Shown here in pieces: positions 1 to 5,341 of a stretch of 5,606 nucleotides of DNA. The first letter of the stretch is position 1. Every line of letters begins with the position of its first letter. The stretch is from Geoglobus sp. (GTDB taxonomy: Archaea; Halobacteriota; Archaeoglobi; Archaeoglobales; Archaeoglobaceae): the NCBI GenBank assembly GCA_027019885.1, contig JALUWC010000543.1:1-5606 (forward strand), in the 5' to 3' direction. A model generated the notes under the pieces. That model was given only the letters and a program-made list of their open reading frames with translations. It was not told where the DNA came from and did not search any database. The translations under genes were made by a program, and so were the position numbers.

Positions 1-1
1 G

Positions 2-79
2 CTCGTTGTTGTTGAGGAAGAAGGGGTTGTGGGAATTTTCACGGCCAGCGATCTTACCAAGGCACTTGCAGGGAGGTGA
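2..79 (+). CDS. CBS-domain protein, C-terminal end only (partial)
   Basis: Only the last 25 codons and the TGA stop are inside the window; the 5' part lies before base 1. The visible peptide contains VVGIFTASDLTKAL, which is the usual end of a CBS domain: a beta strand with the G(I/V)(F/V)T turn, then S/T-D-(L/I) opening the final helix. CBS domains bind adenosine nucleotides or S-adenosylmethionine and regulate a partner domain, but with the rest missing I cannot say whether this was a stand-alone tandem-CBS protein or the tail of an enzyme. The stop codon lies inside the Shine-Dalgarno sequence of the next gene, so the two are probably co-transcribed and translationally coupled. Domain assignment rests on pattern recognition of a short stretch. 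Confidence 0.7.
   Translation, partial: LVVVEEEGVVGIFTASDLTKALAGR
72..79 (+). promoter_or_regulatory. Ribosome binding site of the small zinc protein
   Basis: GGAGGTGA is a full-length match to the archaeal anti-Shine-Dalgarno sequence, four bases before the ATG at 84. It decides the start at 84 rather than an in-frame TTG much further upstream (position 6). Its last three bases are also the TGA stop of the upstream CBS gene, so terminating ribosomes sit on the next start site. Confidence 0.85.
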
Positions 80-83
80 AAGA

Positions 84-305
84 ATGCTCGAATGCAAGAC
101 ATGCGGTAAAGAGCTTAAAGAGGATGATGAGGGAATAAGCTGGAGAAGATGCACAATCTGCAAAAAGCCCGTTTGCTTCGATCACATTCACTACATCGGC
201 ACATGGATGAGAGGGCTGTACAAGGACTACGTCACGGTCATACCTGTTTGCGAGGATGAGCTTCCAAGAAAAAGGTTAAAAGCCAAGGTCGAAGAAAAGC
301 TTTGA
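84..305 (+). CDS. Small Cys/His-rich putative zinc-binding protein, function unknown
   Basis: I do not recognise a named family. The 73-residue product has eight potential zinc ligands: C4 and C7 (CKTC), C23 and C26 (CTIC), C31, H34, H36 and C56. The core CTICKKPVCFDHIH, spaced C-x2-C-x4-C-x2-H-x-H, resembles treble-clef or cross-brace fingers such as AN1, B-box or RING types and could bind two zinc ions. The C-terminal tail (PRKRLKAKVEEKL) is highly basic, which would suit RNA or ribosome contact. No signal peptide or membrane segment is visible. The start is set by the strong Shine-Dalgarno at 72-79. Its TGA overlaps the ATG of trmY by one base (TGATG), so it is translationally coupled to the tRNA modification genes. 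A role in RNA modification or translation is inference from context only. The frame looks real from its start signal and ordered ligand spacing. Confidence 0.8.
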   Translation: MLECKTCGKELKEDDEGISWRRCTICKKPVCFDHIHYIGTWMRGLYKDYVTVIPVCEDELPRKRLKAKVEEKL

Positions 306-892
306 TGGATCGCATTTTTGTTCTGATTGCAAATAAAGCCAGAACTTCAAAATTCAACCTGAACGATCTTCCGGGATCGGCTGGCAGAATGGACATAGTG
401 TGCAGGTTCATATCCCAGTCCCTTTTCATATCCCACGGAATCAGAAAGAACGCATGTGCTTATGCCATACTTAAAGGCATCCCGGAGCCATGCAAAACCA
501 TAAAAATCTCTGGAAGGGATGTCAGATATCTTTCTCCTGATGAGAGAAACATTGCAGGCATGATAAACAAAGCACTGTCTGCAAAAATTGATGAGGAATG
601 GAGAGAGATTTCACCGGGTGTGCATGTGTCCAGAAAGGATGTTCCATCACTTCTCGATGAGTTCAGTGGGAGAAGCATTTACTACCTGAGGGAGGATGGA
701 GATGATGTACACGATGTTGAAATTTCCGATCCAGTCTTTGTGATAGGAGATCACCTGGGTGTGGGAGTGGATGATGAAAGAGAGATCATAAGGAGGGCTG
801 ATGGAGTTTTGTCCCTTGGAAAGATATCATATCAGGCAGATCAGTGCGTGACGATCCTGAACTACATTCTGGACAGGAGATGCGAAGGATGA
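305..892 (+). CDS. trmY: tRNA (pseudouridine(54)-N(1))-methyltransferase TrmY
   Basis: The 195-residue product matches the archaeal TrmY family (formerly DUF358), a SPOUT-class enzyme that uses S-adenosylmethionine to convert pseudouridine 54 of the tRNA T-loop to N1-methylpseudouridine. Visible landmarks are the N-terminal LNDLPGS-GRMDIVCR segment (residues 18-34), SHGIRKNA (43-50), the trefoil-knot cofactor loop FVIGDHLGV (145-153), and the closing LSLGKISYQADQC stretch (169-181) with the C-terminal cysteine seen in this family. Full length is normal. I chose ATG 305, which shares one base with the upstream stop; a TTG at 302 is the alternative, and no good Shine-Dalgarno precedes either, consistent with coupled reinitiation. 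The stop at 890-892 overlaps the pus10 start. The next gene makes this enzyme's substrate base. Confidence 0.93.
   Translation: MDRIFVLIANKARTSKFNLNDLPGSAGRMDIVCRFISQSLFISHGIRKNACAYAILKGIPEPCKTIKISGRDVRYLSPDERNIAGMINKALSAKIDEEWREISPGVHVSRKDVPSLLDEFSGRSIYYLREDGDDVHDVEISDPVFVIGDHLGVGVDDEREIIRRADGVLSLGKISYQADQCVTILNYILDRRCEG
875..880 (+). promoter_or_regulatory. Ribosome binding site of pus10 inside trmY
   Basis: AGGAGA lies eight bases before ATG 889 (eleven before the adjacent ATG 892). It supports a start at 889/892 rather than the upstream in-frame GTG at 844, which would add 15 residues that do not resemble the family's N-terminus. Confidence 0.7.
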
Positions 893-2031
893 TGACGCTT
901 TGCGAGAAATGCATGGAAAGGCTGGGGACAGGTACAATAGGAGACTGCGTTGTCTGCGGGAATGTGCTTGACAGAATTGACGAGATCACGGACAGAATTC
1001 TTGAAAAGATAGAGGATTACGAGTTTGAGAGCTTCGATGTTGGAATGAGACTTTACGGCAGCATAAACTCAATGATGGGCTTTCTTAAGGAAAAATACGG
1101 AATTGAGGATGATTTAAAGGATGCTCTCAGAAGAGAGCTTGTAAAAGCGATCTCATCAAAAACGGGGAAAAAGAGAGAAATAGGAGGAGATATCGGAATA
1201 ATTTTCTGTCCCGAAGATCTGAGCTTCCAGATAAACGTTAAATCGGTTTACATCTACGGCAGATATATCAAGAGGGTCAGAAATCTCTCGCAGACAAGGT
1301 GGATATGCAGGAACTGCATGGGGGAGGGATGTGAGGTCTGCAACTTTGAGGGGAGGAAATACCTGAGCGTGGAAGATCTCATAATAAATCCCGCAGTGGA
1401 GATATTTCAGGGCGATAACGGGTTTTTACATGGAGCAGGACGAGAGGATGTGGATGCAAGAATGCTTGGGGCGGGAAGACCATTCATCTTAGAGATCTCA
1501 AAGCCAAAGAAGAGAAGTGTTAATCTCTCCATGCTTGAAAAAGCAATAAACGAGATGGCAGGTGGAAAAGTGGAGGTCAGGCTCATCTCCTACGCCAGCA
1601 CCAGGGATGTCCCAAAAATCAAGAACGCAAGGTTTCAGAAGGTTTACAGAGCTGTTGTTAAATTCAGAGGAGATGTTGATGAAGAGGATGTTGTCAGAGC
1701 TTTGAATGAGCTGAAGAACACTATAATCAATCAGAGAACCCCGAAAAGAGTTATGCATAGAAGGGCTGACAGAGTTCGAAAGAGGAGAGTGTATGGGGCT
1801 GAGCTGATCCTTATGAAGGGCAGAACTGCGGTCGTTAAAATTCATGCGGAAAGCGGTCTATACATAAAGGAGCTCGTAAGCGGAGATGATGGAAGAACAA
1901 AGCCAAGCCTGGCAGAGCTTCTCGGTGTGGAATGCTATGTTGAGAAGCTGGATGTTGTTGCAGTTCTCGGAGGTCTTGAGGACGGAAATCTTAAATACAA
2001 TCCCTCTGCATTTATGGATCAGCGGAGGTAA
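889..2031 (+). CDS. pus10: tRNA pseudouridine synthase Pus10
   Basis: Pus10 forms pseudouridine at positions 54 and 55 of the tRNA T-loop in archaea. The 380-residue product has an N-terminal zinc site (C5, C8, C20, C23), a THUMP-containing RNA-binding region (about 40-135), a second cysteine cluster (C140, C143, C148, C151 in CRNCMGEGCEVC), and the C-terminal catalytic domain. That domain contains GREDVDARMLGAGRPF (184-199), in which D189 is the expected catalytic aspartate. It also has NQRTPKRVMHRRAD (281-294) and a family-typical C-terminal motif ESGLYIKELVSGDDGRTKPS (321-340). All key elements are present and length is normal. Start: ATG 889 or 892 with Shine-Dalgarno at 875-880; ATG 889 overlaps the trmY stop. 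The TAA stop shares a base with a possible rpl21e ATG. It belongs to the same transcription unit as trmY, whose enzyme acts on the base Pus10 makes. Confidence 0.95.
   Translation: MMTLCEKCMERLGTGTIGDCVVCGNVLDRIDEITDRILEKIEDYEFESFDVGMRLYGSINSMMGFLKEKYGIEDDLKDALRRELVKAISSKTGKKREIGGDIGIIFCPEDLSFQINVKSVYIYGRYIKRVRNLSQTRWICRNCMGEGCEVCNFEGRKYLSVEDLIINPAVEIFQGDNGFLHGAGREDVDARMLGAGRPFILEISKPKKRSVNLSMLEKAINEMAGGKVEVRLISYASTRDVPKIKNARFQKVYRAVVKFRGDVDEEDVVRALNELKNTIINQRTPKRVMHRRADRVRKRRVYGAELILMKGRTAVVKIHAESGLYIKELVSGDDGRTKPSLAELLGVECYVEKLDVVAVLGGLEDGNLKYNPSAFMDQRR
2024..2029 (+). promoter_or_regulatory. Ribosome binding site deciding the rpl21e start
   Basis: GGAGGT at the end of pus10 is only one base from ATG 2031 but seven bases from ATG 2037. 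The normal spacing favours 2037, which yields a product beginning MGWKSHGFR, fitting the L21e N-terminus. Confidence 0.7.
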
Positions 2032-2036
2032 TGGTC

Positions 2037-2336
2037 ATGGGATGGAAATCGCACGGCTTCAGATTCAGATCAGGAAGGAAGCTCAGAAAAAGGGTTAGAG
2101 AGAAGGGATTAAAAATAAGGAAGGTGATGCAGACCTTTGAAATTGGTCAGACGGTTCACATTGATATCGAGCCTGCCTCACAGAAGGGCATGCCCCATCC
2201 GAGATTTCAGGGAAGAACAGGAAAGGTTGTTGGAGTGAGGGGCAGAGCATATCTTGTTGAGATTACAGATGGGGGAAAGAAAAAGATAGTTTTCGCCAGA
2301 CCTGAGCATCTCAAACCCCAGGGGGGCGTGAAATGA
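2037..2336 (+). CDS. rpl21e: Large-subunit ribosomal protein L21e (eL21)
   Basis: The 99-residue product is an archaeal/eukaryotic-type large-subunit ribosomal protein. The basic N-terminus (KSHGFRFRSGRKLRKR) is followed by FEIGQTVHIDIEPASQKGMP (about 34-53), the signature GMPHPRFQGRTG (51-62), VVGVRGRAYLVEI, and the end motif RPEHLKP, all typical of L21e. Length is as expected. ATG 2037 is preferred over ATG 2031 because of the ribosome binding site spacing; the longer form would add only two residues. The stop overlaps the rpoF start as ATGA (2333-2336). Sitting between pus10 and rpoF, it lies in an operon mixing ribosome, tRNA modification and RNA polymerase genes. Confidence 0.95.
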   Translation: MGWKSHGFRFRSGRKLRKRVREKGLKIRKVMQTFEIGQTVHIDIEPASQKGMPHPRFQGRTGKVVGVRGRAYLVEITDGGKKKIVFARPEHLKPQGGVK

Positions 2337-2683
2337 CATTCAAGGAGGTAATTGAGTTCAGATACATAACAGCCTCAGAGGCAAAGGAGATTATGGGGGA
2401 GATTGTTGCGAAAAGAAAGGAGAAGGGTGAGCTTTCATTTGAGGCAAGAAAAACCATGAATTATCTGAATGCAGTTGTGAAAATTGACCCTGAAAAGGCC
2501 AGAAAGATTGTTGAAGAGGCAGTAAAACTTCCATTTGTTAGTGATGAAATAGCAATAAAGATAGCTGAGATTCTGCCTGAGATACCTGACGAGGTCAGGG
2601 TTATTTTTGCGAAGGAGAGGATCACTTTAAGCGAGGAACAGATACAGCAGATTCTGGATATTGTTCAAAAGTATAAAAATTAA
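2333..2683 (+). CDS. rpoF: DNA-directed RNA polymerase subunit F (Rpo4/Rpb4-like)
   Basis: The 116-residue, mostly helical and highly charged product matches archaeal RNA polymerase subunit F, homologue of eukaryotic Rpb4. It pairs with subunit E (Rpb7-like) to form the polymerase stalk, which helps promoter opening and binds emerging RNA. Landmarks are ITASEAKEIM near the N-terminus, the TMNYLNAVVKIDPEKARKIV segment (about 42-61), and the HRDC-like C-terminal half with LPEIPDEVRVIFAKER and EEQIQQILDIV. ATG 2333 overlaps the L21e stop as ATGA; a weak GGCGTGA-like sequence just upstream may serve as ribosome binding site. The partner rpoE is not in this window. A 33-base AT-rich gap follows, the largest on the plus strand. 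Confidence 0.92.
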   Translation: MTFKEVIEFRYITASEAKEIMGEIVAKRKEKGELSFEARKTMNYLNAVVKIDPEKARKIVEEAVKLPFVSDEIAIKIAEILPEIPDEVRVIFAKERITLSEEQIQQILDIVQKYKN

Positions 2684-2716
2684 CAGAAAAAATTAAATAC
2701 TTCCATTTTAAATTGG
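2684..2716 (+). promoter_or_regulatory. Candidate archaeal promoter for the DUF655-ksgA-mtq2 group
   Basis: This is the only plus-strand intergenic gap. It has a purine-rich BRE-like GAAAAAA (about 2686-2692) followed by a TATA-like TTAAATA (2693-2699). Archaeal initiation about 25 bases downstream would fall near 2720-2725, at or just before the ATG at 2726, implying a leaderless or nearly leaderless message. A second TATA-like TATAAAAAT at the end of rpoF (2672-2680) would start around 2700. Both are judged by eye. Readthrough from the rpoF operon is also likely. Confidence 0.4.
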
Positions 2717-3289
2717 ATGGTGGTTATGACTGAGAAGAGGAAGCTTGAGGATTATGCGTATGTACTGGATTTCATGCCTTACGGTCATCCTGATGATAGA
2801 ACCCCGATTCACAGAAGGGAGCCCTTGGCTCAGGTTGTGGGCGAGCAGTACTTCACACTACTTGAGGTCAGCATAAAGAAGGGCACAAATCCTCTCATTA
2901 TGGAGAAGGTTTACATTGGCAAGGGAGAAAGGGATGTCGTCAACAGGATAAAGAGAAGACTGAGGTATGATGAACTCACCCCTACAGCAAAATCCGAGCT
3001 TCCATTTGTTCTTGAAAATATAGTGAATGAGCAGGAAGAGAGGTTTGTGGGGTTCTACAACAGCGCAGGGCCGATAACAACAAGGCTCCATCAGCTCGAG
3101 CTTCTGCCCGGAATAGGGAAGAAGCTGATGTGGGCGATAATTGAGGAGAGAAAGAAGGGAGAGTTCAAGAGTTTCGCTGACATATCTGAAAGGGTAAAGG
3201 GTCTTGCTCATCCTGAGAAGGCAATTGTGGCAAGAATAATTGATGAGCTAAAAAATCCATCCATAAAGTACAGGCTCTTCACGGCATAG
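2717..3289 (+). CDS. DUF655 family protein (OB-like plus helix-hairpin-helix), function unknown
   Basis: The product (190 residues, or 187 if started at ATG 2726) belongs to the archaeal DUF655 family, widely found between rpoF and ksgA; its biochemical role is not established. The N-terminal half (about 10-115) contains EDYAYVLDFMPYG, then strands such as QYFTLLEVSI and EKVYIGKG, suggesting an OB-like nucleic-acid-binding fold. The C-terminal part (about 120-160) contains LELLPGIGKKLMWAIIEERK, a clear helix-hairpin-helix with the GIG turn, which in other proteins grips nucleic-acid backbone. A conserved context beside ksgA suggests rRNA or ribosome assembly, but that is inference. ATG 2717, GTG 2720 and ATG 2726 are possible starts; no good Shine-Dalgarno precedes any, and the promoter position favours 2726. 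The ksgA start follows the stop by three bases. Confidence 0.88.
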   Translation: MVVMTEKRKLEDYAYVLDFMPYGHPDDRTPIHRREPLAQVVGEQYFTLLEVSIKKGTNPLIMEKVYIGKGERDVVNRIKRRLRYDELTPTAKSELPFVLENIVNEQEERFVGFYNSAGPITTRLHQLELLPGIGKKLMWAIIEERKKGEFKSFADISERVKGLAHPEKAIVARIIDELKNPSIKYRLFTA

Positions 3290-3292
3290 CCC

Positions 3293-4027
3293 ATGAAACT
3301 CTACAAGAGAGAGGGTCAGCACATTCTGAAGGACAGAGCACTGATGAGGAGGATCATCAGATATGCAGAGCTTGAGAGCAGGGATGTTGTTCTTGAGGTT
3401 GGATGCGGCACCGGAAATCTGACCGAGTTCATTCTCAAAAAGGCAGGAAAGGTTTACGGAATTGAGAAGGACAGAAGGTTTATTCACATTCTTGAAAGGA
3501 GGTTCGAGAGCAAGATTTCTGAAGGAAAATTCACCATTTTACATGGTGATGCGCTGAAAATTGAGTGGCCGGATTTTGACAAGTTTGTTTCAAATATTCC
3601 CTACAGCATCTCGTCCCCTCTCACGCTCAGGCTTCTGACAGGCAGATACAGACTTGCTGTTGTGATGTATCAGAGGGAGTTTGCTGAAAGGCTTACAGCA
3701 TTGCCGGGGAGCAAGAATTACGGGAGGCTCAGCGTAATGGCAAGGGCATTGTGCAATGCTGAGATACTTGAGTTCGTGAAACCCAGCTCTTTTTACCCAA
3801 AGCCAAAGGTGGATTCTGCTATTGTGAGAATAACTCCGGAGCCTCAGATAAGGGTGAAAAATCTGAACAGTCTCGACAGGCTTTTAAAGACTGCCTTCAG
3901 CATGAGGAGGAAGAAATTTGGCAACATCGCAAGAAAGCTCGGAATTAGCATTTCGGAGGGGCTGAAAAATGAGAGACCTGAGAACATTTCTCCAGAAGTT
4001 TACGCAGAACTGTCAGAACGTTTATGA
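3293..4027 (+). CDS. ksgA: 16S rRNA adenine dimethyltransferase KsgA/Dim1
   Basis: KsgA/Dim1 transfers four methyl groups to two adjacent adenines in the 3'-terminal helix 45 loop of small-subunit rRNA and acts as a late assembly checkpoint. The 244-residue product shows the N-terminal GQHIL (8-12, usually GQ(H/N)FL), the S-adenosylmethionine loop LEVGCGTGNLT (34-44), acidic E58 at the ribose-binding position, GDAL (85-88), the catalytic NIPYSISSP (101-109), FYPKPKVDS (167-175), and the C-terminal AFSMRRKKF (201-209). Everything needed for activity is present. ATG 3293 lies three bases after the DUF655 stop; I see no convincing Shine-Dalgarno, so translation may rely on coupling. Its last 59 bases are shared, in another frame, with the downstream methyltransferase gene. 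Confidence 0.95.
   Translation: MKLYKREGQHILKDRALMRRIIRYAELESRDVVLEVGCGTGNLTEFILKKAGKVYGIEKDRRFIHILERRFESKISEGKFTILHGDALKIEWPDFDKFVSNIPYSISSPLTLRLLTGRYRLAVVMYQREFAERLTALPGSKNYGRLSVMARALCNAEILEFVKPSSFYPKPKVDSAIVRITPEPQIRVKNLNSLDRLLKTAFSMRRKKFGNIARKLGISISEGLKNERPENISPEVYAELSERL
3955..3961 (+). promoter_or_regulatory. Ribosome binding site deciding the mtq2-like start inside ksgA
   Basis: GGAGGGG lies seven bases before ATG 3969, within the ksgA coding sequence. It is the only in-frame start signal before the conserved YEPGEDS motif of the downstream methyltransferase, so it fixes a 59-base gene overlap. Confidence 0.75.
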
Positions 4028-4556
4028 GCCGGGAGAGGATTCTGAGCTTCTCCTTGAGTGCGCACTGAGAGAGGTGAGGAGGAATGACACTGTTCTTGAA
4101 GTTGGAGGGGGAAGCGGGTACGTTTCATACTTCATCATGGATAAATGCAGGTTTCTTGTTGCGACTGACATAAACCCCTTCGCTGTCAAATGCATGAAGA
4201 GTTTTGGAATTGAATGCATAAGAACAGATCTCGCCAACGGGATCAGGGCAAGATTCACACTCGTGCTTTTCAATCCTCCCTACCTTGAGCTCCAGAATTT
4301 CGAAAAGAGGGGAGAGTGGATAGAAAGAGCCATAGATGGTGGTAAAAGCGGGGCAGAAATGACAGTGAGGTTTTTGAGAGAGATAGGGGACAATCTTGAT
4401 AAGGATGGCAGGATCATCTTTGTGGCAAGTTCTCTGAATTTAAAATCTGTCTGTCGGGAGATGGAGAGGCTTGGATTCAGATTTAAAATTATGGCCAAAA
4501 AAAAGCTGTTTTTTGAGGAGCTTTACGGGATAAAGGCAACCTTAGAACTGGGATAG
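3969..4556 (+). CDS. HemK/Mtq2-like protein-(glutamine-N5) methyltransferase
   Basis: The 195-residue product is a short, catalytic-domain-only HemK-family methyltransferase like eukaryotic/archaeal Mtq2, which methylates the GGQ glutamine of the translation termination factor and usually needs Trm112 as partner. Motifs are YEPGEDSELLLE (19-30), the cofactor loop LEVGGGSGYVS (43-53), the acidic TDINPFAV (66-73), and the catalytic FNPPYL (101-106), in which NPPY binds the target amide. The bacterial PrmC N-terminal helical domain is absent, as expected for the archaeal form. The start at ATG 3969 is chosen because no ATG, GTG or TTG lies in frame between it and the essential YEPGEDS, and a good Shine-Dalgarno sits upstream. 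This gives about 18 extra N-terminal residues. The 3' end overlaps convergent rpoL by 15 bases. Target is inferred; other NPPY substrates are possible. Confidence 0.87.
   Translation: MRDLRTFLQKFTQNCQNVYEPGEDSELLLECALREVRRNDTVLEVGGGSGYVSYFIMDKCRFLVATDINPFAVKCMKSFGIECIRTDLANGIRARFTLVLFNPPYLELQNFEKRGEWIERAIDGGKSGAEMTVRFLREIGDNLDKDGRIIFVASSLNLKSVCREMERLGFRFKIMAKKKLFFEELYGIKATLELG
4497..4504 (-). terminator. T-run candidate terminator for the csl4-rpoL transcript
   Basis: Eight consecutive T on the minus strand begin 38 bases beyond the rpoL stop, inside the opposing methyltransferase gene. Archaeal RNA polymerase can terminate at such U-tracts without a hairpin. A plus-strand T6 at 4509-4514 makes the segment nearly symmetrical (A8-GCTG-T6). 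The run encodes lysines of the plus-strand gene, so it may be coding constraint alone. Confidence 0.35.
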
Positions 4557-4802
4557 CACTTCATCTATTTTGGATATAATTCGCTCATTTGCCTCCTTTA
4601 TCACTTCAACCGGATTCTTGCCATCAGTTCTGACCATGAGCTCCGCCTCATCTTTGAGGGGGTGAACTATGTTGTATTTGGCGAGGAGAACATTTTCATC
4701 GCTCACAAGCTCATGCTGAAGGAGGTTCAGATATGTGTGATCCTCGCCCTTTATCATCAGCCTGACATAATCCTCCGAGATCTCAATGACCTTTATCTCC
4801 AT
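4542..4802 (-). CDS. rpoL: DNA-directed RNA polymerase subunit L (Rpo11/Rpb11-like)
   Basis: The 86-residue product matches archaeal RNA polymerase subunit L, homologue of Rpb11, which dimerises with subunit D as the alpha-like assembly platform of the enzyme. The signature is GEDHTYLNLLQHELVSDENV (19-38), followed by AKYNIVHPL (41-49), then EAELMVRTDG and the long C-terminal helix (about 64-86). Length is typical. I chose ATG at 4802-4800: it begins MEIKVIE, as is usual, lies two bases after the csl4 stop, and has GAGGAG ten bases upstream. GTG codons at 4811 and 4808 are alternatives but sit too close to that site. The stop at 4544-4542 lies inside the convergent methyltransferase gene. Confidence 0.93.
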   Translation of the reverse strand: MEIKVIEISEDYVRLMIKGEDHTYLNLLQHELVSDENVLLAKYNIVHPLKDEAELMVRTDGKNPVEVIKEANERIISKIDEVLSQF

Positions 4803-4804
4803 TC

Positions 4805-5341
4805 TCACCACTCTCCTCTGCCATAGTATTCGGATACCTTCCTTTTTTCAACATTCCCGCATTCTGGGCATTTAAGCTTATCCTTCACTCTCATTAGAGG
4901 GCTGCTGCATCTCTCGCATATTGCCTTTATAACCCCCATATCCCTCTCCTTTATCGAGAGCCTGAGGTTTGAGTCTATGACCCTTGCGCGGATTATGTCC
5001 AGATATCTCACACCATCCTCAACATTTTTCATGTAGCCATCGCTCATGTTGGATATGTGGAGAAATGCCCTGTCGTAATGCCTAAGAGCCCTGTCATCTC
5101 CCTCCTTTCTTGCAATCTCTACCATGGCAAAGCTGTTCCTTGTATCAACAACTCTGCCAATGACCACATCATTCTTCCTGATCTCGGGGATGGACTTTAC
5201 AGGAAGTATTCTGATCACCTTTTCCTCCACAACAGCCCTGCCTGCTGTTGCAGCAAACAGCTTTCCATCCTCCTCATATATACCGTAGCCGGCTATGTAC
5301 TCCTCAGCATACCCAAGAAAATCGCCCGGAAACACCATCAT
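4805..5341 (-). CDS. csl4: Exosome complex RNA-binding protein Csl4
   Basis: Csl4 is a cap subunit of the archaeal exosome; with Rrp4 it sits on the Rrp41/Rrp42 ring and guides RNA into the 3'-5' degradation and tailing chamber. The 178-residue product has the three expected domains: an N-terminal beta domain with FPGDFLGYAEEYIAGYGIYEE (split as FPGDFLGYAEE, 4-14, then YIAGYGIYEE, 15-24), an S1 RNA-binding domain (about 57-130, starting DVVIGRVVDTRNSFAMVEI), and a C-terminal zinc ribbon with C142, C145, C158 and C161. ATG 5341 overlaps the upstream stop as ATGA and has GGAGTG nine bases before it; ATG 5338 and GTG 5353 are alternatives. The stop is two bases before the rpoL ATG, so the pair is surely co-transcribed. 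Confidence 0.93.
   Translation of the reverse strand: MMVFPGDFLGYAEEYIAGYGIYEEDGKLFAATAGRAVVEEKVIRILPVKSIPEIRKNDVVIGRVVDTRNSFAMVEIARKEGDDRALRHYDRAFLHISNMSDGYMKNVEDGVRYLDIIRARVIDSNLRLSIKERDMGVIKAICERCSSPLMRVKDKLKCPECGNVEKRKVSEYYGRGEW

Noticed and set aside
6..83. Upstream extension of the small zinc protein from a TTG at position 6
   Set aside because: The strong GGAGGTGA at 72-79 points to ATG 84, and another frame over the same bases reads a convincing CBS-domain ending.
1498..1845. 115-codon open frame on the minus strand within pus10
   Set aside because: It lies opposite well-conserved Pus10 catalytic sequence, has no family resemblance and no start signal; it is a shadow frame.
1886..2098. 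70-codon plus-strand frame spanning the pus10/rpl21e junction
   Set aside because: It overlaps two recognised genes in another frame, and its composition is not protein-like for this genome.
4497..4514. The A8/T6 near-symmetry as a plus-strand hairpin terminator
   Set aside because: It lies more than 40 bases before the stop codon of the plus-strand gene, and the A-T pairing would be weak at high growth temperature.
3293..4556. A ksgA-methyltransferase fusion broken by a frameshift
   Set aside because: Each protein has complete motifs and normal length, ksgA ends naturally, and a well-placed ribosome site precedes the second start, so two overlapping genes explain the data better.
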